Shown here one piece after another: positions 8,208 through 16,781 of a DNA stretch of 64,000 nucleotides; positions within the stretch are counted from its first letter, which is position 1; the number at the start of each line of letters is the position of its first letter. Below the pieces are notes generated by a model. It saw only the letters and a list, made by a program, of their open reading frames with translations. It had not been told where the DNA came from and did not search any database. Location: NCBI GenBank assembly GCA_963703555.1, contig CAVPEV010000044.1, positions 62,001 through 126,000 of the forward strand. The letters run 5' to 3'. A program made the position numbers and the translations under genes. The stretch is from CAVPEV01 sp963703555. Lineage in GTDB: Bacteria > Actinomycetota > Actinomycetes > Actinomycetales > Cellulomonadaceae.

Positions 8208-9233
8208 TCAGGCCAGGGCGGCGGCCACGGCGAGCAGGTCCGGCGGGACCCGTTTGACCCGGCCGGCGATCTCCGCCAGCGGCACCAGCTGCACGGCCTC
8301 TCCGCGCAGCGCGGTCATCACGCCCGTCTCCCCATGGCTCACGGCGTCGATGGCAGCCGTCCCGAACCGGCTGCCGAGGATCCGGTCCACCGGCGTCGGC
8401 GACCCGCCGCGTTGGACGTGGCCGAGCACCGTCAGCCGGGTGTCGAACCCGGTGCGGGCCTCGATCTCCGCCTTCACCCGTTCGCTGATCGCACCCGCGA
8501 CGATCTCGCCGTAGGTGCCCACCGGCGCCTCGTAGGACATCGCCGTGCCCTCGGCCGGCACCGCACCCTCCGCCACGACGACGATCGAGAAGTTCGCGTG
8601 CGAGCGGTGGCGGTGCGTGAGGAAGCGCACCACCTTCTCGATGTCGAACGGCTCCTCGGGGGCGAGCACGACCTCTGCCCCGCCGGCGATCCCGGCGTTG
8701 ACCGCGATCCACCCGGCGTGGCGCCCCATCACCTCGACGATCATCACCCGGTTGTGGCTCTCGGCGGTGGTGTGCACCCGGTCGATGGCCTCGGTGGCGA
8801 CCCCGAGAGCGGTGTCGAAGCCGATCGACGCGTCGGTCCCCCAGACGTCGTTGTCGATCGTCTTGGGGATCGCCACGATCCGCACCCCCTGCTCGGCCAC
8901 CTTGCTCGCCGCGTGCAGCGTGCCGTCCCCGCCGATGCAGATGAGCGCTTCGATCCGCTCGGCCTCCAGGGTGGCCAGGGCAGCCTCCATGCCGCCGTCG
9001 TTGGCGTGCGGGTGGTACCGCGACGTGCCCAGCAGCGTCCCGCCCATCGGCAGGACGTTGCGGATGTGCTCGCGCGTCAACGGCATGACGTCGCCGTCCA
9101 CCACGCCCTTCCACCCGTTGCGGAACCCGATGATCGAGTGGCCGTACTCGCCCTCACCACGCTTGACGACCGCACGGATGGCGGCATTGAGGCCCGGGAC
9201 GTCCCCGCCCCCGGTGAGCAGACCCACTCGCAC
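8208..9233 (-). CDS. pfkA: 6-phosphofructokinase
   Basis: 341 residues. It phosphorylates fructose 6-phosphate in glycolysis. The N-terminus VRVGLLTGGGDVPGLNAAI carries the phosphate-binding glycines, followed by GGDGTL (GGDGT motif near residue 100), PKTIDND and the catalytic-site segment MGRHAGWIA, then LGHVQRGGSP. The GGDGT form with Gly after Asp (instead of GGDDT) is typical of the group III/mixed-substrate family seen in actinobacteria, where the phosphoryl donor may be ATP or PPi, so the donor cannot be fixed from this reading. The GTG start at 9233 has AGGAG six bases upstream. A single-gene transcript ends at the 8139-8176 hairpin. Confidence 0.95.
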   Translation of the reverse strand: MRVGLLTGGGDVPGLNAAIRAVVKRGEGEYGHSIIGFRNGWKGVVDGDVMPLTREHIRNVLPMGGTLLGTSRYHPHANDGGMEAALATLEAERIEALICIGGDGTLHAASKVAEQGVRIVAIPKTIDNDVWGTDASIGFDTALGVATEAIDRVHTTAESHNRVMIVEVMGRHAGWIAVNAGIAGGAEVVLAPEEPFDIEKVVRFLTHRHRSHANFSIVVVAEGAVPAEGTAMSYEAPVGTYGEIVAGAISERVKAEIEARTGFDTRLTVLGHVQRGGSPTPVDRILGSRFGTAAIDAVSHGETGVMTALRGEAVQLVPLAEIAGRVKRVPPDLLAVAAALA

Positions 9234-9347
9234 GTGGCACTCCTTGCTGACGGGACGCGGGTACGTCCACCGCCGTCCGGGCACGCGCGCACCTGTGCAG
9301 GCGCTCGCTGCCCGGAGCCTACCCACCGCAGGTCGCACACTGGTCCG

Positions 9348-10169
9348 GTGCCGCTGCCTGATGACGACTCGGAGACGACCGCTGACGCCGGGTACCGCGC
9401 CGTACCGGACCAGGTCGGCGGCCGCGCCGCGCGGCGCTGGTGGGACCGGCATGGCGACGAGTACCTCGCCGAGCACGGGGACTTCCTCGGGCCGGCCGAC
9501 TTCTGCTGGTGCCCGGAAGGGCTGCGGGAGCAGAACGCCCACCTGCTCGGCGAGGTCGCCGGCGCGCGGGTGCTCGAGGTCGGTGCGGGCGCAGCACAGT
9601 GCTCCCGCTGGCTGGGCGGACAGGGCGCCCAGGTGGTGGCGACGGACGTGTCCGGCGGGATGCTCGCCGCCGCGGCCCGCTACGACGCGGCGTCCGGCGT
9701 GCGGACGCCGCTCGTCCAGGCGGACGCCCGCGCCCTGCCGTTCCCGGACGCCACCTTCGACGTCGCGTTCACGGCCTACGGGGCGCTGCCGTTCATCCCG
9801 GACCCTCAGCGGGTGCACCTGGAGGTCGCCCGCGTCCTGCGACCCGGCGGACGGTGGGTCTTCGCCGTCACGCACCCGGTCCGCTGGGCCTTCCCTGACG
9901 ACCCGGGGCCGCGCGGCCTCACCGCCACGCGCTCGTACTTCGACCGACGGCCCTACGTCGAGCGCACCGAGTCCGGACGGGTCGTGTACGCGGAGTACCA
10001 CCACACCCTCGGCGACCACGTCAGGGCCGTCACCGAGGCAGGCCTCGTGATCGACCGGCTGGTCGAGCCGGAGTGGCCGGCGGGGCTGAGCCTGGTCTGG
10101 GGAGGATGGAGCCCCCTGCGCGGCGCCCTGCTGCCCGGCACCGCCATCTTCGTGAGCCACCGACCCTGA
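9348..10169 (+). CDS. Class I SAM-dependent methyltransferase
   Basis: 273 residues from the GTG at 9348. The central region has the methyltransferase-11 pattern: motif I VLEVGAGAAQCSRWL (about residues 80-95), the acidic VVATDVSGGML, then ADARALPFPDATFDVAF and the post-motif VARVLRPGGRWVFAVTHP. The Trp-rich N-terminus (ARRWWDRHGDEYLAEHGDF) and the end GTAIFVSHRP match a family of uncharacterised actinobacterial methyltransferases next to polA. The substrate is unknown. It is divergent from pfkA (114 bp between starts) and converges on polA with a shared hairpin. Confidence 0.85.
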   Translation: MPLPDDDSETTADAGYRAVPDQVGGRAARRWWDRHGDEYLAEHGDFLGPADFCWCPEGLREQNAHLLGEVAGARVLEVGAGAAQCSRWLGGQGAQVVATDVSGGMLAAAARYDAASGVRTPLVQADARALPFPDATFDVAFTAYGALPFIPDPQRVHLEVARVLRPGGRWVFAVTHPVRWAFPDDPGPRGLTATRSYFDRRPYVERTESGRVVYAEYHHTLGDHVRAVTEAGLVIDRLVEPEWPAGLSLVWGGWSPLRGALLPGTAIFVSHRP

Positions 10170-10177
10170 GCCCGGCG

Positions 10178-10217
10178 CGCGTGGCGCGCAGTCCGGGCGC
10201 GGACGGCGCGCCACGCG
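10178..10217. terminator. Bidirectional hairpin terminator between methyltransferase and polA
   Basis: A 12-bp perfect stem (CGCGTGGCGCGC at 10178-10189 with 10206-10217) and a 16-base loop, lying between the two converging stop codons at 10169 and 10231. Confidence 0.8.
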
Positions 10218-10230
10218 GGTCGACCGTTCG

Positions 10231-12912
10231 TCAGTGACCGGCCTCGTGCCAGCTGGTGCCGACCCCGACGCTGACGTCCAGTGGTACGGACAGCTGCGCG
10301 GCGCCGCCCATCTGGGCGCGCACGATCTCCTCGACCTTCTCCCGCTCGCCCGGCGCGATCTCCAGGACGAGTTCGTCGTGCACCTGCAGGAGCAACCGCG
10401 AGGCCAGGTCCCGCTCCGCCAGGTCCCGCTCGACGCCGATCATCGCCACCTTGATGAGGTCCGCAGCGCTGCCCTGGATGGGGGCGTTGAGCGCCATCCG
10501 CTCGGCCGTCTCCCGCCGCGCCCGGTGGTCGCTGGTCAGGTCGGGCAGATACCGGCGGCGGCCGAGGATGGTTTGCGTGTACCCGGTGCTCCGAGCCCGC
10601 TCGACGACCTGCGTCAGGTAGTCGCGGACCCCGCCGAACCGCGCGAAGTAGTCCTCCCGCAGCCCGGTGGCCTCCGCCACGTCGACGCCCAGCTGCTGCG
10701 CGAGCCCGTAGGCGGACAAGCCGTAGGCCAGCCCGTAGCTCATCGCCTTGATCCGCGAGCGCATCGCCGGCGTGACCTGCTCGGGCGGGATGGCGAACAC
10801 CCGCGAGGCGACGTAGCGGTGCAGGTCCTCCCCCGACCGGAACGCCTCGATGAGACCGGCGTCCCCGGACAGGTGCGCCATGATCCGCATCTCGATCTGG
10901 GAGTAGTCGGCAGTCAGCAGCGTCTCGTACCCGGCACCCACCACGAACGCGGCTCGGATGCGCCGGCCGTCCTCGGTGCGGATCGGGATGTTCTGCAGGT
11001 TGGGGTCCGTGGAGGACAGCCGGCCGGTCGCGGCGATGGTCTGCTGGAACGTCGTGTGGATCCGGCCGTCCGGCGCCACGGAGCGCAGCAGCCCCTCCAC
11101 GGTCTGCCGCAGGCGGATCGCGTCACGGTGCGCGAGGAGGTGGGCGAGGAACGGGTGCTCGGTCCGGGCGAAGAGCTCCGCGAGCGCGGCGGCGTCGGTG
11201 GTGTACCCCGTCTTGATCCGCTTGGTGCGCGGCATGCCCAGCTGATCGAAGAGCACCTCCTGAAGCTGCTTGGGCGAACCGAGGTTGACCTCACGGCCGA
11301 TGACGGCATAGGCCTCGGCGGCCGCCTGGCGCACCTGCGCATCGAACGACGCCTCCAGGTGCTCCAGCTCGGCCGTGCTGACGGCGATGCCGCAGGCCTC
11401 CATCCGGGCCAGCACGCCCACCAGGGGTAGCTCGACCTCGCTGAGCAGGTGCGTCTCGCCGCGGTCGGCCAGCTCGGCGGCGAGCACCTCGCTGAGGTCG
11501 CGCACCGCAGCTGCCCGGGCTGCCGCGCGGACCTCCTCGTCCACGCCGCCCAGGTCGAGGTCGAAGGCTCCTTGCAGGCCGGCCGGCTCGGCCTCCAGCT
11601 CCCGGTGCAGATAGCCCACCGCCAGGTCCGTCAGCTCGTACGCGCGGCGGTCGGGCTGGCACAGGTACGCCGCGAGCTCGGTGTCGAAGACCAGCCCCGC
11701 GAGCGTCAGCCCGCGGCCGAGGAGGGCATGGGTCGCGCGCTTGGCGCCGTGGACGGCCTTCGGCGCGGCCGGGTCGGCGAGCCACGCAGCCAGCGCCCGC
11801 TCGTCGTCCGGACCGATCCGGGTGAGGTCGTAGGACACCGCCGCGGGCTCCCCCGCCACCGCCAGTCCCCAGGCGTCGCCCGCCGCTGGCGCGCCGGAGC
11901 CGCGGACGTCCAGCGCGAGCAGCTGTCCGGCGTGTGCGGCGAGCCAGCCGCCCAAGTCGCCCTCCGCCGGCTGCACCCGCTGCACGGCCACCGCCGGGCG
12001 CGCACCCTCGTGGTCGTCGATCATCGCGAACAGCCGGTCCCGCAGCGTGCGGAACTCCAGCCGGTCCAGGACCTTGTGGAGCGCCTGCCGGTCCCACGGC
12101 CGTACCGCGAGGTCGTCCGGGCCGAGCGGCAGATCGAGGTCCGTGAGCAGGCGGTTGAGCCGTCGGTTCACCAGCACCTGGTCAAGGTGTTCGCGCAGCG
12201 AGGTGCCGGCCCGGCCCGGCACCTGGTCGACCGCAGCCACCAGTTGCTCAAGGCTGCCGTACGTCGCCAGCCACTTGGCCGCGGTCTTCGGCCCCACCCC
12301 GGGCACACCGGGCAGGTTGTCGCTCGCCTCCCCGACCAGCGCTGCCAGGTCCGGGTACCGCTGTGGGGACACGCCGTAGCGTTCGAGCACGGTCTCCGGC
12401 GTCATCCGGATCAGCTCGGAGACGCCCTTGACCGGGTACAACACCGTGACGTGCTCGTCGACGAGCTGCAGCGCGTCCCGGTCCCCGGTGCACACCGCGA
12501 CGTCCATGCCGGCCGCCTCGGCCCGGGTGGCCAGGGTCGCGATGATGTCGTCCGCCTCGAACCCCTCCTTCTCCAGCACCCGGATGCCCAGCGCGGCCAG
12601 GACCTCGCAGATGATGGGTACCTGCCCGCGGAACTCCTCCGGGCTGGCGGCGCGGGTGCCCTTGTACGCGGCGTACTCCTGCGTGCGGAACGTCACCCGC
12701 CCGGCGTCCAGCGCGACGGCGACATGGGTCGGCGCCTCGTCCCGCAGGAGGTTGGCCAGCATCGAGGTGAAGCCGAACACGGCGTTCGTGGGTTGGCCGT
12801 CGGATGCCGCGAACTTCTCCACAGGAAGGGCGTAGTAGGCGCGGTACGCCATCGAGTGCCCGTCGACCAGGAGGAGCCGAGGGCGGTGGGGCGGTGGCTC
12901 GACGTCGGTCAC
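10231..12912 (-). CDS. polA: DNA polymerase I
   Basis: 893 residues from the GTG at 12912 (VTDVEPPPHRPRLLLVDGHSMAYRAYYALP). Domains in order: 5'-3' exonuclease (about 10-300; VDGHSMAYRA, GFEADDIIATLA, GEASDNLPGVPGVGPKTA), a degenerate 3'-5' exonuclease-like region (about 310-500) without the usual catalytic Asp-x-Glu, and the polymerase (about 510-893; DYSQIEMRIMAH motif A, RRETAERMALNAPIQGSAAD, and VHDELVLE motif C). It fills gaps in repair and replaces Okazaki primers. Like other actinobacterial Pol I it probably lacks proofreading. An ATG at 12933 in the same frame is possible but overlaps the start of the divergent thioesterase gene, so GTG 12912 is preferred. Confidence 0.96.
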   Translation of the reverse strand: MTDVEPPPHRPRLLLVDGHSMAYRAYYALPVEKFAASDGQPTNAVFGFTSMLANLLRDEAPTHVAVALDAGRVTFRTQEYAAYKGTRAASPEEFRGQVPIICEVLAALGIRVLEKEGFEADDIIATLATRAEAAGMDVAVCTGDRDALQLVDEHVTVLYPVKGVSELIRMTPETVLERYGVSPQRYPDLAALVGEASDNLPGVPGVGPKTAAKWLATYGSLEQLVAAVDQVPGRAGTSLREHLDQVLVNRRLNRLLTDLDLPLGPDDLAVRPWDRQALHKVLDRLEFRTLRDRLFAMIDDHEGARPAVAVQRVQPAEGDLGGWLAAHAGQLLALDVRGSGAPAAGDAWGLAVAGEPAAVSYDLTRIGPDDERALAAWLADPAAPKAVHGAKRATHALLGRGLTLAGLVFDTELAAYLCQPDRRAYELTDLAVGYLHRELEAEPAGLQGAFDLDLGGVDEEVRAAARAAAVRDLSEVLAAELADRGETHLLSEVELPLVGVLARMEACGIAVSTAELEHLEASFDAQVRQAAAEAYAVIGREVNLGSPKQLQEVLFDQLGMPRTKRIKTGYTTDAAALAELFARTEHPFLAHLLAHRDAIRLRQTVEGLLRSVAPDGRIHTTFQQTIAATGRLSSTDPNLQNIPIRTEDGRRIRAAFVVGAGYETLLTADYSQIEMRIMAHLSGDAGLIEAFRSGEDLHRYVASRVFAIPPEQVTPAMRSRIKAMSYGLAYGLSAYGLAQQLGVDVAEATGLREDYFARFGGVRDYLTQVVERARSTGYTQTILGRRRYLPDLTSDHRARRETAERMALNAPIQGSAADLIKVAMIGVERDLAERDLASRLLLQVHDELVLEIAPGEREKVEEIVRAQMGGAAQLSVPLDVSVGVGTSWHEAGH

Positions 12913-12931
12913 GGGTGCCAACCTATCCGCC

Positions 12932-13420
12932 ATGACCGACACCGGTGCGCCGCCCGCGGGCTCCCCCACGCCGTCCCTGCTGGACCGGCTGGGGATCGTC
13001 GTGTCCTCCGCCACCGCGTCCATGGCGGTCGCGACCATGCCGGTGGCCGGCAACACCCAGCCGCTGGGGCTGCTGCACGGTGGCGCGTCCACGGCCCTCG
13101 CCGAGACCGTTGCGTCGGCCGCCGCCGCGCAGCACGCCGGTGCCGGCAGGCACGCGGTGGGCATCGAGATCAGCGCGAGCCACCTGCGCCCGGTCCGCAC
13201 CGGCACCGTGACGGCAGTCGCTCGAGCCGTGCACCTGGGCGGCACGGCGGCGACCTACGAGGTGACGATCACCGACGACGCGGCTCGCCTGGTGTGCGCT
13301 GCCCGCGTCACGTGCCTCACCGTCGCGGCCGACGGTGCGGACGGCCCGCGGGGGGGCACCCATCCCGGCAGCAGCACGGCGGCGACACCCGCACCGGGTC
13401 AACCCGCCGAGGCCGGCTGA
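12932..13420 (+). CDS. Hotdog-fold acyl-CoA thioesterase (PaaI/YdiI type)
   Basis: 162 residues. The hotdog core carries the characteristic LGLLHGGASTALAETVASAA segment (active-site His-Gly-Gly and the following acidic residue on the long helix), then VGIEISASHLRPVRTGTVTA and the strand ATYEVTITDDAARLVCAARVT. Such enzymes hydrolyse acyl-CoA thioesters, for example DHNA-CoA in menaquinone synthesis or phenylacetyl-CoA derivatives; the substrate is not visible. The Gly/Thr/Pro-rich tail after residue 138 is probably disordered. Divergent from polA with nearly overlapping starts. Its 3' end overlaps the acetyltransferase gene on the other strand by 22 bp. Confidence 0.88.
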   Translation: MTDTGAPPAGSPTPSLLDRLGIVVSSATASMAVATMPVAGNTQPLGLLHGGASTALAETVASAAAAQHAGAGRHAVGIEISASHLRPVRTGTVTAVARAVHLGGTAATYEVTITDDAARLVCAARVTCLTVAADGADGPRGGTHPGSSTAATPAPGQPAEAG

Positions 13421-14001
13421 TCCAGCTGGTCCAGCCGGGAGCGCGCCCGACGCCGCAGGACGACGAGGTCCGCAAGCCCGCGCGGCCTGCCGGACGGGAC
13501 GGCGTCCTCGACCAGGCGTCGGCGCAGCGTGGCGGTCGGCACGACGCGGACGGGGCCCGCCGGCGCGAACCCCAGGCAGGCGAGGAACCGCTGCATACCC
13601 CGCGACCCCGGCAACGGCGTCGCGTACAGGTCGCTGGCACCGGCCTGCTCCGCGAGCATCGCGGCGACGGCCAGCAGCGCGTGCCCGGCGCCGCGCCGGC
13701 GGTGGTCGGGCTCGACGTAGACGGCCTCCACGGCCAGGACCAGGGTGCCGGCCAACGGCCCCGGCCCGACGACCCGGGTCGCCAGCAGCCCGACCGGCCT
13801 GCCCTCCAGCTCGGCGACCTCGACATGGCCTCCGGGGACGGCGGCCAGCACGGCGAGCTGGTGGCGCAGCTGCTCCGGGTCGTCGCTGCACAGCTGGGCG
13901 CCCACGGCCGACTCGGCCCGGGCCCGCAGGCACAGGGCGACCAGCCCGTCGAGGTCGTCCGGCCGGGCCGGGCGGGTGCGCAGACCGGCGTGCACGCGCA
14001 T
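13399..14001 (-). CDS. GNAT family N-acetyltransferase
   Basis: 200 residues from the ATG at 14001, which has a GAGGAGG ribosome binding site just upstream. The GNAT fold is visible from the N-terminal RTRPARPDDLDGLVALCLRA, the central strand VEAVYVEPDHRRRGAGHALL (the R-x-x-G-x-G/A acetyl-CoA binding motif, about residues 95-113) and the end RGMQRFLACLGFAPAG. GNAT enzymes move an acetyl group from acetyl-CoA to an amine; the target is not predictable. The coding frame overlaps the end of the thioesterase gene by 22 bp in convergent orientation. Confidence 0.85.
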   Translation of the reverse strand: MRVHAGLRTRPARPDDLDGLVALCLRARAESAVGAQLCSDDPEQLRHQLAVLAAVPGGHVEVAELEGRPVGLLATRVVGPGPLAGTLVLAVEAVYVEPDHRRRGAGHALLAVAAMLAEQAGASDLYATPLPGSRGMQRFLACLGFAPAGPVRVVPTATLRRRLVEDAVPSGRPRGLADLVVLRRRARSRLDQLDQPASAG

Positions 14002-14287
14002 CGACCTCCTCGGGAGCAGGGGACCGGCTCGGGACGGCCGAGCGGGCCGGTCCGGGCGGATCCCTGATGATGGCAAACCGGAGGGCGGCTTGCCTAGTGG
14101 CCCGGGGACCCGGCGGAGCCGCCGGAGCGGGCCGGTGACCTCGGTCGTCCCATGACGCAGCGCACCCGCAGTGCGACGGCAACACCGTGGAAACAGTGGT
14201 TGTCTAGCCTCACACGCACCCGACGGGGCCATCGACCGACGCTCAGGCGTCCGGCGGGGCCGCATCCGACCCGGACGGAGGTTCCCG

Positions 14288-15787
14288 GTGCGTCGATCCA
14301 TCAGGGCAGTCGGTGCGGGTGGGCCGGAGCGTTCCCGCGCCAGCACCCGGTACGGCTGTGCACTGGACGCCGCGCACCGCATGACCGTGCCGCTGCGCAC
14401 GGTGCTGGCAATGGCCGCCGCGCTCACCGTGGCGCTGCTCCTGCTCGTCGCCGCCGCGCCGGGCGCCAGGGCCGCGGACGGACCCTGCGTCGCGGACTCC
14501 GCGACCGGGTGCCTCAACGGCACGCTGCGCACCTCTGCCGGCGACCCCGTGGTCGGTGCCTCCGTGACGGCCTCCGGCCCTGCCGGTGAGCTGAGCACCA
14601 CCACCGACGCGGACGGACGGTGGTGGTTCACCTTGACGGAGCCCGGCGACTACACCGTCATCCTCGACCCCACGACCCTGCCGCCCGGCGAGACTCTGCG
14701 CGACCCTGCAGCGACCTCCCGCACGGTCACCGTTGCCCTCGGCAGCTCGGCGGGCGCCCTGTTCCCGCTGGGCCCGCCGGCGGCCGCCGGCAGCTCCACC
14801 CCCAGCACCACCCCCTCGGTCGGGACCGGTGACGGTGCGAGCCAGCAGCCCTCGCCGGACGCCGACGGCGTGGGTGCTCCGGTCGGCTCCGGCGGTTCGG
14901 GCATCGGCTGGGGCCGCGTGGCCCAACAGGCGACCAGCGGGCTCGTGTTCGGCCTCCTGCTGGCCCTGGCGTCCGTGGGGCTGTCCCTCATCTACGGCAC
15001 CACCGGCCTGAGCAACTTCGCCCATGGGGAGCAGGTGACGCTCGGAGGGGTGACCGCCTATGCGGGCAGCCAGCTGCTCGGCCTGCCGCTGGTCGTCGCC
15101 GGCACGCTGGCAGTGGTGGTCGGTGCGATCACCGGATGGCTGCAGGACGCGGCCATCTGGCGCCCGCTGCGCCGACGCCACGTGGGCCCGACGCAGCAGA
15201 TGATTGTGACGATCGGGCTGTCCATGGCGTTGCAGTACCTGTTCCAGCTCCTCCTGGGCGGCGGCGCGCTGCGCATCGTCACCGCCAACCCCTCGATGGT
15301 CTCGTGGGGGCCGGTCCGCATCTCCCAGGCCTCCCTGTGGTCGGCCGGCATCGCGGTCGTGGTCCTGGGCGCCGTCGCTTACGGCCTCGTGGGCACGCGG
15401 GTCGGCCGGGCCACCCGAGCGGTCTCGGACAACCCCGCGCTAGCCGCCGCCTCGGGCATCAGCGTCAACCGCATCATCCGGCTCGTCTGGACGGTGGGGG
15501 CAGCGCTGGCCGCGATCGGCGGCGTGCTGATGGGCCTGTACCTCAACGCGACGAGCTGGAACATGGGCGGCGCCCTGCTGCTGCTGATGTTCGCCGCGGT
15601 GACGCTCGGCGGCCTGGGGGCGGCGTTCGGCGCGCTGGCCGGGTCGATCGTCATCGGCCTGGTCGTCGAGCTGTCCAACCTCGTCATCCCGAGCGACATG
15701 CGCTACGCGGCCGCGCTGGTCATCCTCATCCTCGTCCTGCTGCTGCGTCCGCAGGGCATCCTCGGACGTGCCGAGCGGGTCGGCTAG
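14288..15787 (+). CDS. livH: Branched-chain amino acid ABC permease (LivH) with N-terminal extracellular carboxypeptidase-like domain
   Basis: 499 residues if started at GTG 14288, which has GGAGG six bases upstream; an ATG at 14381 is the alternative. The protein begins with a signal-peptide-like segment (LRTVLAMAAALTVALLLLVA...ARAAD), then a domain of about 85 residues containing GNPVVGASV-like GDPVVGASVTASG and DADGRWWFTLTEPGDYTV, the pattern of CarboxypepD_reg/Cna-B beta-sandwich domains, then a Ser/Pro/Gly linker. From about residue 215 it is a normal LivH permease (SLIYGTTGLSNFAHGEQVTLGG; NPALAAASGISVNR; AAFGALAGSIVIGLVVEL). LivH permeases are normally about 290-310 residues, so the extracytoplasmic extension is unusual. 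First gene of livHMGF. Confidence 0.9.
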   Translation: MRRSIRAVGAGGPERSRASTRYGCALDAAHRMTVPLRTVLAMAAALTVALLLLVAAAPGARAADGPCVADSATGCLNGTLRTSAGDPVVGASVTASGPAGELSTTTDADGRWWFTLTEPGDYTVILDPTTLPPGETLRDPAATSRTVTVALGSSAGALFPLGPPAAAGSSTPSTTPSVGTGDGASQQPSPDADGVGAPVGSGGSGIGWGRVAQQATSGLVFGLLLALASVGLSLIYGTTGLSNFAHGEQVTLGGVTAYAGSQLLGLPLVVAGTLAVVVGAITGWLQDAAIWRPLRRRHVGPTQQMIVTIGLSMALQYLFQLLLGGGALRIVTANPSMVSWGPVRISQASLWSAGIAVVVLGAVAYGLVGTRVGRATRAVSDNPALAAASGISVNRIIRLVWTVGAALAAIGGVLMGLYLNATSWNMGGALLLLMFAAVTLGGLGAAFGALAGSIVIGLVVELSNLVIPSDMRYAAALVILILVLLLRPQGILGRAERVG

Positions 15788-15794
15788 GAGCCTC

Positions 15795-16781
15795 ATGGAC
15801 TGGTCCCGGATCCTCACCAACGTCGCGGGCGAGATCTTCGCCCCCACGACAGCCGCCTACGCGCTCGCCGCGATCGGCCTGAACATCCACTTCGGCCTCA
15901 CCGGCCTGGTGAACATGGGACAGGCGGGGTTCATGCTGCTGGGCGCCTACGGCTTCGCCATCGCCACGATGGCCGGCTGGCCGCTGTGGGCGGCCGTGCT
16001 CGCGGCGGTCGCGGCCGCCACCGTGTTCGCGCTCATCCTGGGCGTGCCCACCCTGAAGCTGCGCGGGGACTACCTGGCGATCGTCACGATCGCCGCAGCC
16101 GAGATCGTGCGGATCATCGGGCGGTCCACCGCGCTCACCGGGCTCACCGGGGCATCGTCGGGACTGCGCGGCAACGATTACAAGGGCACCTTCCAGGACG
16201 CCTCGCCGCTGCCCGACGGGACCTTCGCCCTCGGCCCGTTCGAGTACTCCACCAACGCCTCGAACAGCTGGTGGATCCGCATCGTCGGATGGGCGCTGGT
16301 GGCGCTGGCCTGCGTGCTCGTGTGGCTGCTGATGCGCAGCCCGTGGGGTCGGGTGCTCAAGGGCATCCGGGAGGACGAGGACGCGGTGCGCTCGCTCGGC
16401 AAGAGCGTCTACTCCTACAAGATGCAGTCCCTGGTGCTCGGCGGGGTGCTCGGTGCCGTCGCCGGCATCGTCTACGTCCTCCCCCGAGCGGTCCAGCCGG
16501 ACTCCATGGGCCGGCCCATGACCTTCTTCGTGTGGACCATCCTGCTGCTCGGTGGTGCGGCGACCGTGTTCGGCCCCGTCCTCGGGTCGGTGATCTTCTG
16601 GGCGGTGCTCATGCTGATCAAGCTCGTCATGCGGGCGGGCGTGCCGGAGTCGGTGATGGGCACCCAGCAGATCGAGCAGTTCGGTTGGATCATCGTCGGC
16701 GTCACGCTCATGCTGCTGGTGATCTTCCGACCACAAGGGATCCTCGGTGACCGGAAGGAGCTGGCCCTCGATGCCCGCTGA
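15795..16781 (+). CDS. livM: Branched-chain amino acid ABC permease LivM
   Basis: 328 residues, ATG 15795 with TAGGAG upstream, 7 bp after livH. About eight to ten hydrophobic helices. The family segments GLTGLVNMGQAGFMLLGAY, TLKLRGDYLAIVTIAAAEIVR and the cytoplasmic loop LKGIREDEDAVRSLGKSVYSYK (the EAA-like loop contacting the ATPases) are visible, ending in RPQGILGDRKEL. It pairs with LivH to form the membrane pore. The 3' end overlaps livG by 11 bp, so translation is likely coupled. Confidence 0.94.
   Translation: MDWSRILTNVAGEIFAPTTAAYALAAIGLNIHFGLTGLVNMGQAGFMLLGAYGFAIATMAGWPLWAAVLAAVAAATVFALILGVPTLKLRGDYLAIVTIAAAEIVRIIGRSTALTGLTGASSGLRGNDYKGTFQDASPLPDGTFALGPFEYSTNASNSWWIRIVGWALVALACVLVWLLMRSPWGRVLKGIREDEDAVRSLGKSVYSYKMQSLVLGGVLGAVAGIVYVLPRAVQPDSMGRPMTFFVWTILLLGGAATVFGPVLGSVIFWAVLMLIKLVMRAGVPESVMGTQQIEQFGWIIVGVTLMLLVIFRPQGILGDRKELALDAR

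Noticed and set aside
14002..14287. A sigma-type promoter before livH
   Set aside because: TAGCCT near 14208 could be a -10 box, but no matching -35 box is at the right distance, so I do not list it.
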